A stretch of DNA of 64,000 bases, taken from the NCBI GenBank assembly GCA_037974665.1, contig CM075768.1, forward strand, positions 10,841,001-10,905,000, written 5' to 3'. A model generated the notes under the pieces. That model did not search any database. It was not told the origin of the DNA and was given only the letters and a program-made list of their open reading frames with translations. Positions 49,318-60,783 of the stretch are shown here, one piece after another. A program made the position numbers and the translations under genes. Position 1 is the first letter of the stretch. Every line of letters starts with the position of its first letter. The stretch is from Ehretia macrophylla (Eukaryota > Streptophyta > Magnoliopsida > Boraginales > Ehretiaceae).

Positions 49318-49885
49318 GGCCGAGGAGCTGTCCTAAGTATAGGTTTTTCATTCTTTCTCGTTTGAATAATGTAATTCAACTTATCAGTTAATACAAAAAA
49401 ACATACAATGATCGATATGCATATTATCAAGTTTTCTATTACGGATTTGGAAATTTGTGCCTCTATTCTATCCTTTTTGGTCTTTCTATTTTTCCTTTTT
49501 TTTTTTTTGATTCTTTTGAAAATATCCCGTATAATCAAATATTACTCATGAAAATACTATTTTAGAATTGCAAGTGACTTTGTTATAAATCCCAACAATT
49601 ACCTCTGAACACTATTTAATTATTAGTTATATGTTTTCAAGACTCGAAGCGCTACAATATCCATGTTTGATTTTGTAATGTTCTATGTAACTATCTCTAT
49701 GTAAAGCCAAACGATAAACAAATAAACAAATTTACGGGACGGTGGAAATAAATTTTCCTTTCCCCCTCCCCCACACCCCCCCCCCCCCTCCCTTGGAGTT
49801 GCATGTAGTTGGTAACAATGAATCCCACACATATGGCAGTCAAAGAAGTCAGTAGGACCGTTTCAACGGTGTTAGAAATGGATTT
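49318..49885. repeat. Tandem duplication downstream of WRKY, copy 1
   Basis: Starts GGCCGAGGAGCTG and ends near TTTCAACGGTGTTAGAAATG. It matches 50074-50765 over most of its length: AAGTATAGGTTTTTC, CAATGATC, GGATTTGGAAATTTGTGCC and GAGTTGCATGTAGTTGGTAA recur in the same order. It contains a C-run (about 49777-49790) absent from copy 2. Confidence 0.75.
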
Positions 49886-50073
49886 GGATATGTAATAATG
49901 GAATAATGTTATAAAAGAGATCAATGATAATAAAATAATGATGTAATTATTGTATATATTCAAGAAAGGCTAAATCATTTTATATTACTTAAATGTTGTA
50001 CATAGATCTCAACACTTCTCGCAGTTAAAATGAGAATCATGCCACTATAGCAAATGTAATTCAATTTTTCTTA
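49886..50073. other. Spacer between the two duplicated blocks
   Basis: AT-rich sequence without recognisable features. Confidence 0.4.
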
Positions 50074-50765
50074 GGCCGAGTAGCTGGATAAGTATAGGTT
50101 TTTCTTTCTTTCTCCTTTGAATAATGTTCAATTTATTAGTCAAAAAAAAAAAAAAACAATGATCCAAATGCATATGATCAAGTTTACTTTTGTGTGGATT
50201 TGGAAAATTTGTGCCTTTATTCCATCCTTTCCGGTGTTTTTTATTTTTATTTTTATTTTTTGATCATCTGCAAAATATCTAAACACAATCGAACATTACA
50301 GACGGAGATTTGAAAAATTTGTGCCTTTATTCTATACTTTTTGGTCTTTTTTTTAATTTTTTGATCATCTGAAAAATATCTAAACACAATCGAGCATCAC
50401 AGACAGAGATAATATGTTAGAGCTAGAAGTGACTTTGCTATAAAGCATGCAATAACCTCCTATTTAAAAAATATCTAAACACAATCAAACATCACATACG
50501 GAAATACTATGTTAGAACTGGAAGTAATTTTGCTATAAACCATGCAATAACCTCCTTACACTAGTAGACCATTAGTTATATTTGTCAATACCTAAAGCAC
50601 TACGATACAAGGAATACCAAACCACGAGATAAACAAATTTATGGAACGGTAGAAATAAATTTTTTTCCTGGGACGAGTTGCATGTAGTTGGTAACAATGA
50701 ATCTGACACATATGGGAGTCAAAGGAGTCAGTAGAACCGTTTCAGTAGTGTTACAAATGAATTTT
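50074..50765. repeat. Tandem duplication downstream of WRKY, copy 2, with inner repeats
   Basis: The second copy of the 49318-49885 block. Inside it a unit of about 108 bp is repeated (from about 50196 and again from about 50304). A shorter third piece (AAAAATATCTAAACACAATC and following, from about 50463) is present, so amplification happened more than once. Confidence 0.75.
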
Positions 50766-53035
50766 AAATCTTTTAATAACGTAATAATTTTATAAATAGA
50801 ATAAATTGTAATAAAGTATGTAACAATATAGTTATTTAATATTTATATTTATAATTTAAAATATTTAATTAATTTTATTATTATTTTATTACAATTAATT
50901 TTTTCAATAATATTATTACATTATTAACGGATCTAAATCCGTCAAAAATATCAGCGTTGATTTGACACGGAACGATTGAAGGAGAGGAAGAGGTAGAGAG
51001 ATGCTTGGCTGCTTGTCTCATTTGAACTTGTCTTTTAGCCTTTTGGACCACTGTGACAGTGCTGCTGCCTCGTCTGGGATCATGTACACACGACAAAGTC
51101 CAATGACGTTGAAAAAAAAAATTGATAGTATTGACCAAAAAAATTTAAAAAAAAATTAGAAAAAAAATCTAAGCCTTATAGTAATAGAGAAAATAAGGAA
51201 TTTTTTTATTTTATTTTGATGCATAAAAAGAAAATTTGCAACTTAAATTGTTTTCCACATCCTGCAATATTACATAAATTGACACTTGTAGACTAGATGT
51301 TTGTTTTTGTAAATTCACATGTTTTGAAGCATGCCATGAATTAACACAATTAATAGATGATAGTGATCATTTCAAGGCACAATTAGGTTCAGGAAATTTC
51401 CTTTTGGTCTTATAATTGTGCTTATGTAAGCCTTTGTATCAGAATAATCTTTACCACAGTTTACATAAAAAAAAAATTATAATAATTACGTTACACATAC
51501 ACTAAAGTGGAAACGCTAAGTTTATATTTCCTTTCATCGATTTCTACGTCCAGAATATTGAAAATGTGACTTAGAAACATTTGACAAGCATATGACATGA
51601 TAATATTAGAATATCTAGAAAGTATGTGACAATATACCATTAAAATATTTCATAGAAAACACCATAAACAAAATTACAGTCATAAGTGTTGAATGTAAAG
51701 TCTGTCACGCTCGACCTGAGCTAGAGATTTGCAAAATAAAGAAAAGAAACGACAGAGGTTATCTCTTGCATATCTCATCGGGTGTGTAATTTAGTAAGTT
51801 GGTTTGGAGATAATTTTAATGGGCAATGACAAATTTGGCAATAAAATGTAAGAGTTATTTTTGGATCACCTTCCAATGAACAATGAATCTTTTCCCGTGA
51901 CTCCTACTTGTTCTTGTACACTATTATTATGATACATGTTTATGTGAAGAATATTGTTCCTTTTATTCCAATGAACATTTTAATAATTACATAATTTCAG
52001 CATTTTCTACCATTATCAATAAGTTTGTGAAAAAGCACAGACATATGCATCTACAATAAAACCTCTTCTAGGTCATATGTGTCATGAGCACCATTAGTAG
52101 AATTTAAAGCAGATTAATAATGTAATATTCTCTCCCTCATTATTCTCTTCCAACTAATTTCTTACCCACTTATTTTTCATTACATAATACCCAACACAAA
52201 TTAAACATCGATTTGAAACATATCAAACTAAAATTTCGATATATGATAATCTTCCTCTATTACAAATATATTATGAATTCTAAATGCAAACAATGGGACA
52301 CATAGCATTAATTAACAGTAGTTTAGAGAAGAGTTAATTGGAGAATTCGACTCTAACAGTTATAATGTGTAAGCTTTACATGCATGTGAAACTCACCCTT
52401 CTTACTCACATCGTTCGGTATGAGTTTAATAATCACTTTTTAACTTTAATCAACTTCAACTTTTACTATTTTCAAAATCTCCAACTAGCTCTAGAACTTT
52501 CTTGGTCCCCCTTAATTAATTGCATCTATTGACCGAAAAGGCAATGCATGAGCGAACTTCCTCTCACAATCCGGCCTACATTTGAAGTGTGAATGAATAT
52601 ATGTGAAAGCTCGCAAGCATTTCAAATATAGTGGCAAAATCTTTGTGCAAATAGATGAGCATTACGTAGTCAACACGAAGTCTATTTGTATCTGCTTTTT
52701 CTTTTAGTTTTGGACCAACGTTGACTCAGTCTTTCACTGATCTTTTGTTGTCTTCGGCCCAAGTTCTATGGTTTTACAAGCATATCGCTCGTCAACTACT
52801 AAAATCAACGAGACAAATTGGGTATTAAAGTGTGGGGACTTATTGACGCACGTAGGTCCTGAAGATGATGCGCGGTGCGCACTACATGTTTGGGTTTGAA
52901 AACTAACTAAAAAACTTAATTGCTTTCTCACGTACACGTTATTGTTATTATGTGTCATTAATTTTTCTAACCGTATACTACTTTCAAGACGTGACCAAGT
53001 GCATTAGTGATAAGTTGGTCATTGAATATCCTATT

Positions 53036-53038
<3 letters not shown>
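50766..53038. other. Intergenic DNA, no gene recognised
   Basis: AT-rich. A minus-strand frame of 85 codons (50881-51138) codes a basic, Q/S-rich stretch without a recognised domain. CACG/TTGAC-type motifs near 52725 and 52850 may be chance. No RNA gene was recognised. Confidence 0.4.
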
Positions 53039-53074
<36 letters not shown>

Positions 53075-53085
53075 TTATTTATTTA
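53039..53085. repeat. (AT)n and (TTTA)n microsatellite
   Basis: An uninterrupted AT repeat of about 32 bp at 53039-53070, followed by TTTA repeats to about 53085. Length variation is likely. Confidence 0.85.
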
Positions 53086-53683
53086 ATGACAGAATCAACA
53101 ATGATATAAAAGTTTTGATTCGAATCTGCTTCTGTAACAGAGAAGATACTAGGAACTTTCAAGTGAAACACATGTTTTAATCTATGTAATCTCAAGGGAG
53201 ATTTCAATAAATGCAGATTTTGACAATCTCAAGAATTGCTTAACTGGATTGAAGGTAAAATTACTAATAAAATCTTGGAAAGACTTGCTTGAAGATATTT
53301 GTGACGTGTGGCATTGGTTGCTCGTAGATTAGATATATAGGTGAATAGAAGATTCTTTAGTATATATACTCATCTAACTTCGATTACCTCAGAAAATATA
53401 AAGGGTGTTGTAGTGGAAGTGTCACCTTTGAACTATGTCCATGTTTGGGCTACGCTCGATTGTGGTTGTACAGATAACAATGTTATTTGTATGATTTATA
53501 GTAATTCCTTGACCAGAATACAACAAATGCCACGTCAAACTATTTATTTTAATGGGCTAAAGTTTTATTTATTTATTTAGTTAAATAAGCAAGTGATTTT
53601 ATTTATTTTTAAAAAATTTATGCAAAAAAAATAAAATACAAGCTCAATTGGTGTGGATCTTCATATCGAAATTTCATACTCTA
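53086..53683. other. Intergenic DNA left of the Reina element
   Basis: No recognised gene. It ends in CTCTA (53679-53683), the left target duplication. Confidence 0.45.
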
Positions 53684-54001
53684 TGTTATGAATGAGTCGA
53701 GCCCAACTATGAATAACCCACAAAGTGCAGCCCACGGTGAGCCACCAGTCATAGGTCCAAGGAAAGGTGCACGCATCAGATCAAGGCCCAGCTATCTGGA
53801 TGACTATATGGTCTAGCAAGCATAGTCGCTACAGCTCATCAAGTAGTTACAACTAATTTCTGTTAGGGAGCCTTTACTAAAGAAGTGCATAGCACATTAT
53901 TCTTATATATTCACAGTGGATGCTATTACAGAGGAAATGAAAATTACACTTTATCCTTCTCTTGGCATTTTATTTTCTGTCTAAATTTTGTATTCATAAC
54001 A
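53684..54001 (+). repeat. Reina 5' LTR
   Basis: Starts TGTTATGAATGAG and ends ATTCATAACA, with short inverted termini TGTTATGAAT/ATTCATAACA. 318 bp. Confidence 0.92.
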
Positions 54002-54037
54002 ATTGGTGCTTTCGTTGAGAGTTGTTCGTCGGCTCCC

Positions 54038-55369
54038 ATGGTTGACGGCACTCGCCTGAAAACAATCGACGACAATATGAAGAAAGTGCACGAGGTTACT
54101 GACGCTCATGCCCATCGATTGGAGGAACAACAACAATCAATCGGAGAGATCATGTGTAAATTGACTGCCTTGGACGGTAAGTTGGAGAAACTTATCAGCG
54201 AGAAAGAAACAATGACGTTGATGGGCTCCTCTCCAGTTCAGATTCCGCCTCCTATCGCAATACCCACTTCGAGTCTTCAAGTTACAACTTCGTTCAGCCT
54301 GCCGCCTATGCTTTCTTCGGCAAATCCGTATATTCCAGCACAGACGATTACATTGGGGTTGACATCGGGGATTCCGTATCCTGGCATCGGAGCTTAGTTT
54401 GCGGGTGTTGGTTTGCCATCGCCGGTAAGTTCTTTCCAAATTGGTCAGCTAAGTTCATATGGTCCTCATAACCAATTGGGTAATTTGAGTTCGTTGGGGT
54501 AGACGGGCTTATCGTCGAGGCTCATGAAGCTTGATTTTCCGAGATTCGATGGGGATGATCCGGTTGGATGGATCTTTAAAGCCGAACGGTTCTTTGCTTA
54601 CCACAACACGCCCGACGAGCAACGACTTTTGATCAGTTCTTTTCACATGGATGGTCGGGCATTACCGTGGTTTCAGTGGATGAGTAAAAATCTTCAATTC
54701 GCTACTTGGGAACAATTTGCTCAGGCTCTTGAAGTTCGATTTGGCCCAACAGAGTTTGAGGATCACCAAGGTGCCCTTTCTAAACTAGTCCAAACTTCAA
54801 CAGTCGAAGAGTATCAAACTCAATTCGAGACTCTTTCTAATCGGACTTTTGGGTTTCGGTCGTCTTTTTTGTTGAGTTGTTTTATTGCCGGATTGCGAAG
54901 TGACATTCGGGCCGAGGTCATGACCCTACGCCCCGCTAATCTTACTCAGGCCATTGGGCTTGCAAAGTTACAAGAGGCCAAACTGATTGATCAGTGCAAG
55001 TATAATGTTAAACCCAAATACTATACCCAAACCCAATATAGTACTACTGAGCCTACATCAACTCAAATAGCCCACATTACACCACCCCAACCCACACGTT
55101 TCCAAATTATCCCTCAGCTTGTTCCTGTCCTAACACCAGCCACACAATTCAAACACTTAACCACACTACCCAAACATCAATCCCACATAACCAGACACTT
55201 CCTCACACCATGACTCAATTTACAACCCGACGCATCTCACCTAAAGAAATGCAGAATCACCGTGATCGTGGCCTGTGTTACTATTGTGATGAAAAGTATG
55301 TTCGGGGGCATCGTTGCAAATCAAAACCGCAATTTTTTTTGGTAGAAGGTGAAGACGAAGGTGTTGACT
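54038..55369 (+). pseudogene. Reina gag with zinc knuckle, broken
   Basis: ATG at 54038 (MVDGTRLKTIDD) opens gag, which starts with a coiled-coil-like segment (AHRLEEQQQSIGEIM). The gag core begins with LDFPRFDGDDPVGWIFKAER (about 54527) and includes RALPWFQWM and VEEYQTQFETLS, typical of the retrotransposon gag family (PF03732 type). A zinc knuckle C-Y-Y-C-x4-(x)-G-H-x4-C lies near 55274-55317. In-frame TAG codons at 54395-54397 and 54500-54502, and a frameshift near 55110-55200, break it. It would package element RNA if intact. Confidence 0.85.
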
Positions 55370-58300
55370 CGGCGATGGATGAACAGTTGGCGGATGCATT
55401 GCAATTGGAGGAGGTGGTCGTTGCACCGGAGATATCTTTAAACGCCATGGCAGGTAATCATTCCCCTACCACTTTGCGTTTTCACGGTGTTCTTGCGGGT
55501 CACTCGGTGTAAGTTCTTGTCGATGGTTGAAGTACACATAACTTTGTACAGACTAGGGTGGCTAAATTTTTGAATTTACCTATTGAGACGTCAAAGCAGT
55601 TGTCGGTGGCAGTAGGGAATGAACAAAAATTGTTGAGTGATGGTTGTGTGCGTCAAGCTTGATTGGAAATCCAAGGCCATTTGATTACTACTGACTTACA
55701 TGTTTTACCTTTGGAGGGTTCGGATGTCGTGTTGGGTGTGTCCTGGCTGAAAACATTGGGGCCCGTGGTCCATGATTATGCCAACCTTACGATGCAATTT
55801 GTGGTGAATGGTGCTGAAATTTGTTTGCAAGGAGGTGTGGGGTCATCGCTCAGGGAAATACAGTATAAGGGTCTGAAACGAATGAAGTCTATCGGATCGG
55901 TGGCCGCCTTCTTCAGTTTAACGGCCGTAAGTGTGAAAGATGAGGTACATGGACTTATTCATGAAGATGTTCAGAAAATGATCATGCATTATGCAGATGT
56001 TTTTAGCACACCGCATGGCTTACCTCCGCAGAGAAGTCGGGACCATGCAATTCATCTCCTTCCAAACACAGCATCGGTGAATGTCAAACCTTATCGGTAC
56101 CCTCACTTTCAGAAAACATAAATGGAATGCATGGTGAGTGAAATGTTGACTGATGGTATAATCCGACCTAGTACGAGTCCGTTTTCGTCTCCTATGTTGC
56201 TAGTAAAAAAAAGATGGAACTTGGAGATTTTGCACAGATTACCGTGCACTTAATGCGGTCACGGTGAAGGATCGATTTTCAATCTCGACTGTGGACGAGC
56301 TGTTAGATGAGTTACATGGGGCCAAATATTTTTCAAAGTTGGATTTGCGTTCGGGGTATCACCAAATCCGGGTTCGAATCGAGGATGTACACAAAATGAC
56401 ATTTCGCACTCATGATGGACACTATGAGTTCCTCGTGATGCCATTTGGTTTGACTAACGTGCCATCTACTTTTCAGGCTCTTATGAATGATACTTTCCGT
56501 CCCTTCTTACGCAAATTCATGCTTATTTTTTTTGATGACATTTTAGTCTATAGTGCAGATTGGGCGCAACACTTGGAACATCTTGGTATAGTGTTGGCTA
56601 CCTTAAGAGTTAATTGTTTTTACGCTAAACAATCAAAATGTCTTTTTGACCAGAAACAGGTAGATTACTTGGGGCACATTATATCACATGCTGGAGTTGC
56701 CATGGATCCGAGTAAAGTGCAGGCAGTATTTGAGTGGCCACCACCGAAAAACATAAAGAGTTTGCGTGGATTTTTGGGGTTGTCTGGCTATTACAGGTGC
56801 TTTGTTAAAGGGTATGCCAAGCTTGCGGCACCCTTAACTGACTTATTAAAATCTAATGCTTTTTAGTGGACTTTGGCAGCTTCTTGTGCCTTTCAGGAGT
56901 TGAAACAGGCCCTTGTAACTGCGCCTATATTGGCGTTGCCTGACTTTGCTAAAATTTTTGTGGTGGAGACTGATGCATCGGGGATTGGCATTGGTGGCGC
57001 GCTTTTGCAGGATAATCGGCCCATTGCTTACTTTAGCCAAAAGTTGTGTCCAAGAATGCAAGTTGCATCTACATATCAGAGAGAGATGATGGCGATTACA
57101 GCAGCTATTGCAAAGTGGCATCAATACCTGTTGGGCAGACACTTTGTTGTTCGTACGGATCAGGTAAGCCTAAAGGCATTAATGGAGGAAAAAATACATA
57201 CACCGGATCAGCAAAAGTGGCTAACTAAGTTGTTAGGTTTTGATTTTCGTATTGAGTACAAACCGGGTCGGGAGAATGTGGTTGCCGATGCCTTGTCGCG
57301 TTATTTAGAAGCGTCGTTTCAAGCCTTCTCGACTGTCCAAATTCAATTTTTGGATCAATTACGAGTGGCAAATCAACAAGAGTCACCTCCTCAAAATCTA
57401 CAATGCACTTCGACTAAATCCTTCAGATTTACCAGGTTATAGTTACAAAGATGGGCTCTTATATTTCCACAATCGATTGGTGATTCCAAAGTCCTTACAA
57501 GCAGCGATATTGGCTGAATTTTATGATTCTCCAATTGGGGGTCATGCCGGGTTCTTAAGGACTTTTCAAAGGGTTGCAGCAAATTGTTATTGGCCACAGT
57601 TATGAAGAGATGTCTGGGAACATATGCAAAAATGTTTGGTATGTCAACAAACGAAGACTAGTAGTTTGGCTCCTTCAGGGTTACTTCAACCATTACCGAT
57701 TCCTTCGCATGTTTGGGAGGACATTTCTTTAGATTTTATTCAAGGGCTACCGGTGTCACGTGGGTATGTGGAGATTCTGGTTGTAGTTGACAGGTTGTCC
57801 AAGTATGCACATTTTTTGCCGTTGGGACCGAATCAAACTAGTGCCAAAGTAGCAGATATTTTTATGCGTGAGGTGGTCCGGTTGCATGGTATGCCACGGT
57901 CCATTGTCAGTGATCGTGACAAACTGTTTATTAGTTCTTTTTGGAAAGAATTATTCAAATTACATGTCACTTCACTCAATATGAGTAGCTTGTATCACCC
58001 TCAGTCCGATGGCCAAACAGAGAGGATTAATCGTACATTGGAACTTTATTTACGCTGCTTTGTCATGGATACGCCTAAGTTATGGGCCAAACACCTTCCT
58101 TGGGCTGAATACTGGTATAACACAGCATATCACACTTCGGCAGGTATGACTCCATTTTTGGTAGTCTATGGCCGCCATCCTCCAACATTGGCCAATTATT
58201 TGCCTTTTTCCTCTGCTAATGCTTCGGTGGATAATGAGCTTCGACAACGGGATGTTATTGTGTCCAACCTCAAGAAGAATTTGCACAGTACGCAAGAGCG

Positions 58301-58934
58301 TATAAAGTACTACGTTGATAAGAAACGTATTGATAAAACGTTTGAAATTGGAGATTGGGTATGGGTTCGTTTGCAGCCATATAGGCAATTCATGGTGCGT
58401 GGTCATGGCAATCAAAAATTAAGTCGAAGGTACTTCGGTCCTTTTGTTATTGAGGAGAAAATTGGTTCAGTGGCTTACAAACTCAATTTACCAGAAGGTG
58501 CACGCATTCATAACGTTTTCCACGTCTCATTGTTAAAAAAAACAGTTGGATTTCAGCCTAATAATCATCAATCTGTCCCAATTCCGCCTTACCCTACTGT
58601 GCCCCAGCTTGAACCACAACAAATTTTGGACACCAGAACTATTCAGAAGCAGGGGCAGCCATGTCGTCAAGTTCTGGTTCTCTGGCAGCATTTTCCAATA
58701 GAGGATGCAACTTGGATCGATTTACAAGAAGCTCGTGTGGCATTTCCAACCTTGAACCTTGAGGACAAGGTTCATTTTCCAGACGGGGGTATTGTTATGA
58801 ATGAGTCAAGTCCAACTATGAATAACCCACGAAGTGCAGCCCACGGTGAGCCACCAGTCATAGGTCCAAGGAAAGGTGCACGTATCAGATCAAGGCCCAG
58901 CTATCTGGATGACTATATGGTCCAGCAAGCATAG
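55370..58934 (+). pseudogene. Reina pol: protease, RT, RNase H, integrase with chromodomain-like tail
   Basis: The protease region (about 55490-55760) has a V-L-V-D-G motif and DVVLGVSWLKTLGPV. RT (about 56070-56860) has FSKLDLRSGYHQIR, FLVMPFGLTN and the catalytic F-F-D-D box. RNase H (56873-57330) has VETDASGIGIGGALLQ. Integrase (about 57500-58550) has CLVCQQTK of the zinc-binding region, then catalytic D, D and E in SLDFIQGLPVS, SIVSDRDKLF and GQTERINRTL, followed by a GPF motif and HNVFHVSLLKK. The tail (VLVLWQHFPIEDATW) is chromodomain-like. The frame runs into the 3' LTR and ends at 58934. In-frame stops lie at 55510, 55528, 55660, 56119, 56864 and 57603; frameshifts are near 56210 (A-run) and 57370-57440. 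Confidence 0.88.
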
Positions 58935-59110
58935 TCGCTACAGCTCATCAAGTAGTTACAACTAATTTCTGTTAGGGAGCCTTTACTAAAGAAGTGCATA
59001 GAACATTACTCCTATATATTCACAATGGATGCTATTACAGAGGAAATGAAAATTACACTTTATCCTTCTCTTGGCATTTTATTTTCTGTCTAAATTTTGT
59101 ATTCATAACA
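58793..59110 (+). repeat. Reina 3' LTR
   Basis: 318 bp, with the same termini as the 5' LTR. It overlaps the last 47 codons of the pol frame. Confidence 0.92.
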
Positions 59111-60089
59111 CTCTACAAATGAATCTATTAAGCATACTCTCACAAAAAGTATAATTCTTACTTTTTACAGAATTTTGTAAACTGTATTCAACTCTAGCAA
59201 AAACTTTGCTCCTGTCTAGGTTGTATTGACAAAGATTCTTGCGGCCCAAAAGTTATTTTTCTTGGGCCAATTTGACAAGTGTTATGACTAAAAAACTCGA
59301 ATCATATTTCTTTTGGATATTCTGATGTATTTAGAGGTTGGATCTTGCTATGACCTCGAAGGGCTTTCAAATGTCACGCCGTCATAAAAAACGAAAAACA
59401 AAACAAAACAATATGTTGATAATGAACTTTTCCACATGGTGGGAGAGGGATATATACTATTGATACTCGAGTATTTATGATTTTGTAAAGAGTAATACTC
59501 GATATCAACTTTTACGTATATACTTAGTCGGCATGTTAAAGAAAGAGAGAGAATTAAAAGTGTTTTTAGCATAGTAACTAGACATACATGTAGGAGGTGA
59601 TATTTGAATAATAAAAATAGGATGACATTTAATATTACTTTTTTTTGTAAATTTCACTTTTGACATGGCATGATATTAAGTTGGTTGCTTATGCTACTGA
59701 ATACGTACAAGTTACAATCAATCATTGACTATACTATTGGTAAAAGGACATCCTGGTTCATGTCCTTTTCCGCTTTCCTTAAATATGTCACTAAATTTTT
59801 AAAAATATCTTCCCAAGTCTTCCAAACATAACTCCATCAATTCATTTAGATGGAAAAGTTACTTTTTGTTTGAAATAATCAATTTTCCCATCTTCTCAAA
59901 AAAATAATAAAAAAAGGTCAGCCACTTCAACCCAAAACAACGAAAGCTAAAACAGTCGAAAAGCCACACTTTTTTTTAGGTCAAGAAAAGCCACACACTA
60001 TAACAAGTGAGAAAAACACACTCTCCAGCAGCCTGATCGTGCTTTACGCTCAATTGATTGTTGTCCATAGTCAAGTGCTCCCCTCAATT
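59111..60089. other. Intergenic DNA right of the Reina element
   Basis: Starts with the right CTCTA duplication. No gene or RNA recognised. Confidence 0.45.
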
Positions 60090-60190
60090 TCCCTATAAAA
60101 TAAAGAAAAAAATTGCTCACCTCACGTTGCTAGAAAGATGATACAAAAAAGACCCAAGAAAAGCTTTGGGAAAAATTTTGGTATCTTGAG
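60090..60190 (+). promoter_or_regulatory. Possible promoter and short first exon (weak)
   Basis: A TATA-like CCCTATAAAATAAAG lies at about 60089-60103. ATG at 60138 then opens 17 codons (MIQKRPKKSFGKNFGIL) ending at GAG before a GT (60191), which could be a splice donor. The layout looks like a gene start whose remainder was separated by the retrotransposon from about 60274. The peptide was not matched to a known family. Confidence 0.25.
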
Positions 60191-60273
60191 GTATTAATAT
60201 TTTTTTAGTTTTTATGTTGTTATGATTTGTATTATAATGTTATTCATGTATATATGGAATGAGTATAGGTTAT

Positions 60274-60725
60274 TGATATGAGGTAAAAACTCGAGTTAGA
60301 GCACAATTACCAAAATACCCCTAAAATAGAATATATAACTAGGCTCACCAGAGACCTCGGCCTGAGGCCATTTCTTCCCGAGGTCCAACATCAGAGATAA
60401 GGTAAACAATGACAATTTAGAGAACTTGGTATGGGAAAGCATCTTGGAGACCTCGGGAAATCTATTGTAATTAACTTTGATACAATCCCTGATAATCTGG
60501 GAAGAGAGAGAAAAATAGCATCTTTTACAAAGGTATAAATAGCACCCACATTCACAGAAAAAAGGTATCAAATACTCCTTATACATATTTCTTAAAATTA
60601 TCTTGTCTTCTTCAACAAGAAAGATACTAATTTGATCGTCGGAGTGCTAACATGGGTTGAACCTACAATGTTCCTTTTTTGTAGGCTGAAGCCCAGTTGA
60701 GCTCTCTGGATTTCTTACCTTAACA
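60274..60725 (+). repeat. LTR of the Tat-lineage element (5' copy)
   Basis: About 452 bp, bounded by TG...CA and followed by the primer-binding site. It includes CCTCGGCCTGAGG and other GACCTCGG words. With no second copy in the window the left border is approximate. Confidence 0.6.
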
Positions 60726-60783
60726 GGTTGGCGCCGTTTGTGGGAAATGAATGAGAGGGAACATTCCCACTAAGAATACCACC

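Larger units (their letters stand above)
53684..59110 (+). mobile_element. Reina-type Ty3/Gypsy chromovirus retrotransposon, inactivated
   Basis: 5,427 bp with two 318-bp LTRs (53684-54001 and 58793-59110) and a perfect 5-bp target duplication CTCTA (53679-53683, 59111-59115). A primer-binding site starts at TTGGTGCTTTCGTTGAGAG just after the 5' LTR, and the polypurine tract AGACGGGGGTAT ends at 58792. Gag, protease, RT, RNase H and integrase with a chromodomain-like tail follow in one reading order, as in Reina elements, whose short LTRs also fit. The LTRs differ at 9 of 318 sites by hand count (8 transitions). Several stops and at least three frameshifts inactivate it. Confidence 0.9.

Noticed and set aside
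50881..51138. 85-codon basic minus-strand frame
   Set aside because: Its translation has no recognisable motif, and it starts in AT-rich low-complexity DNA.
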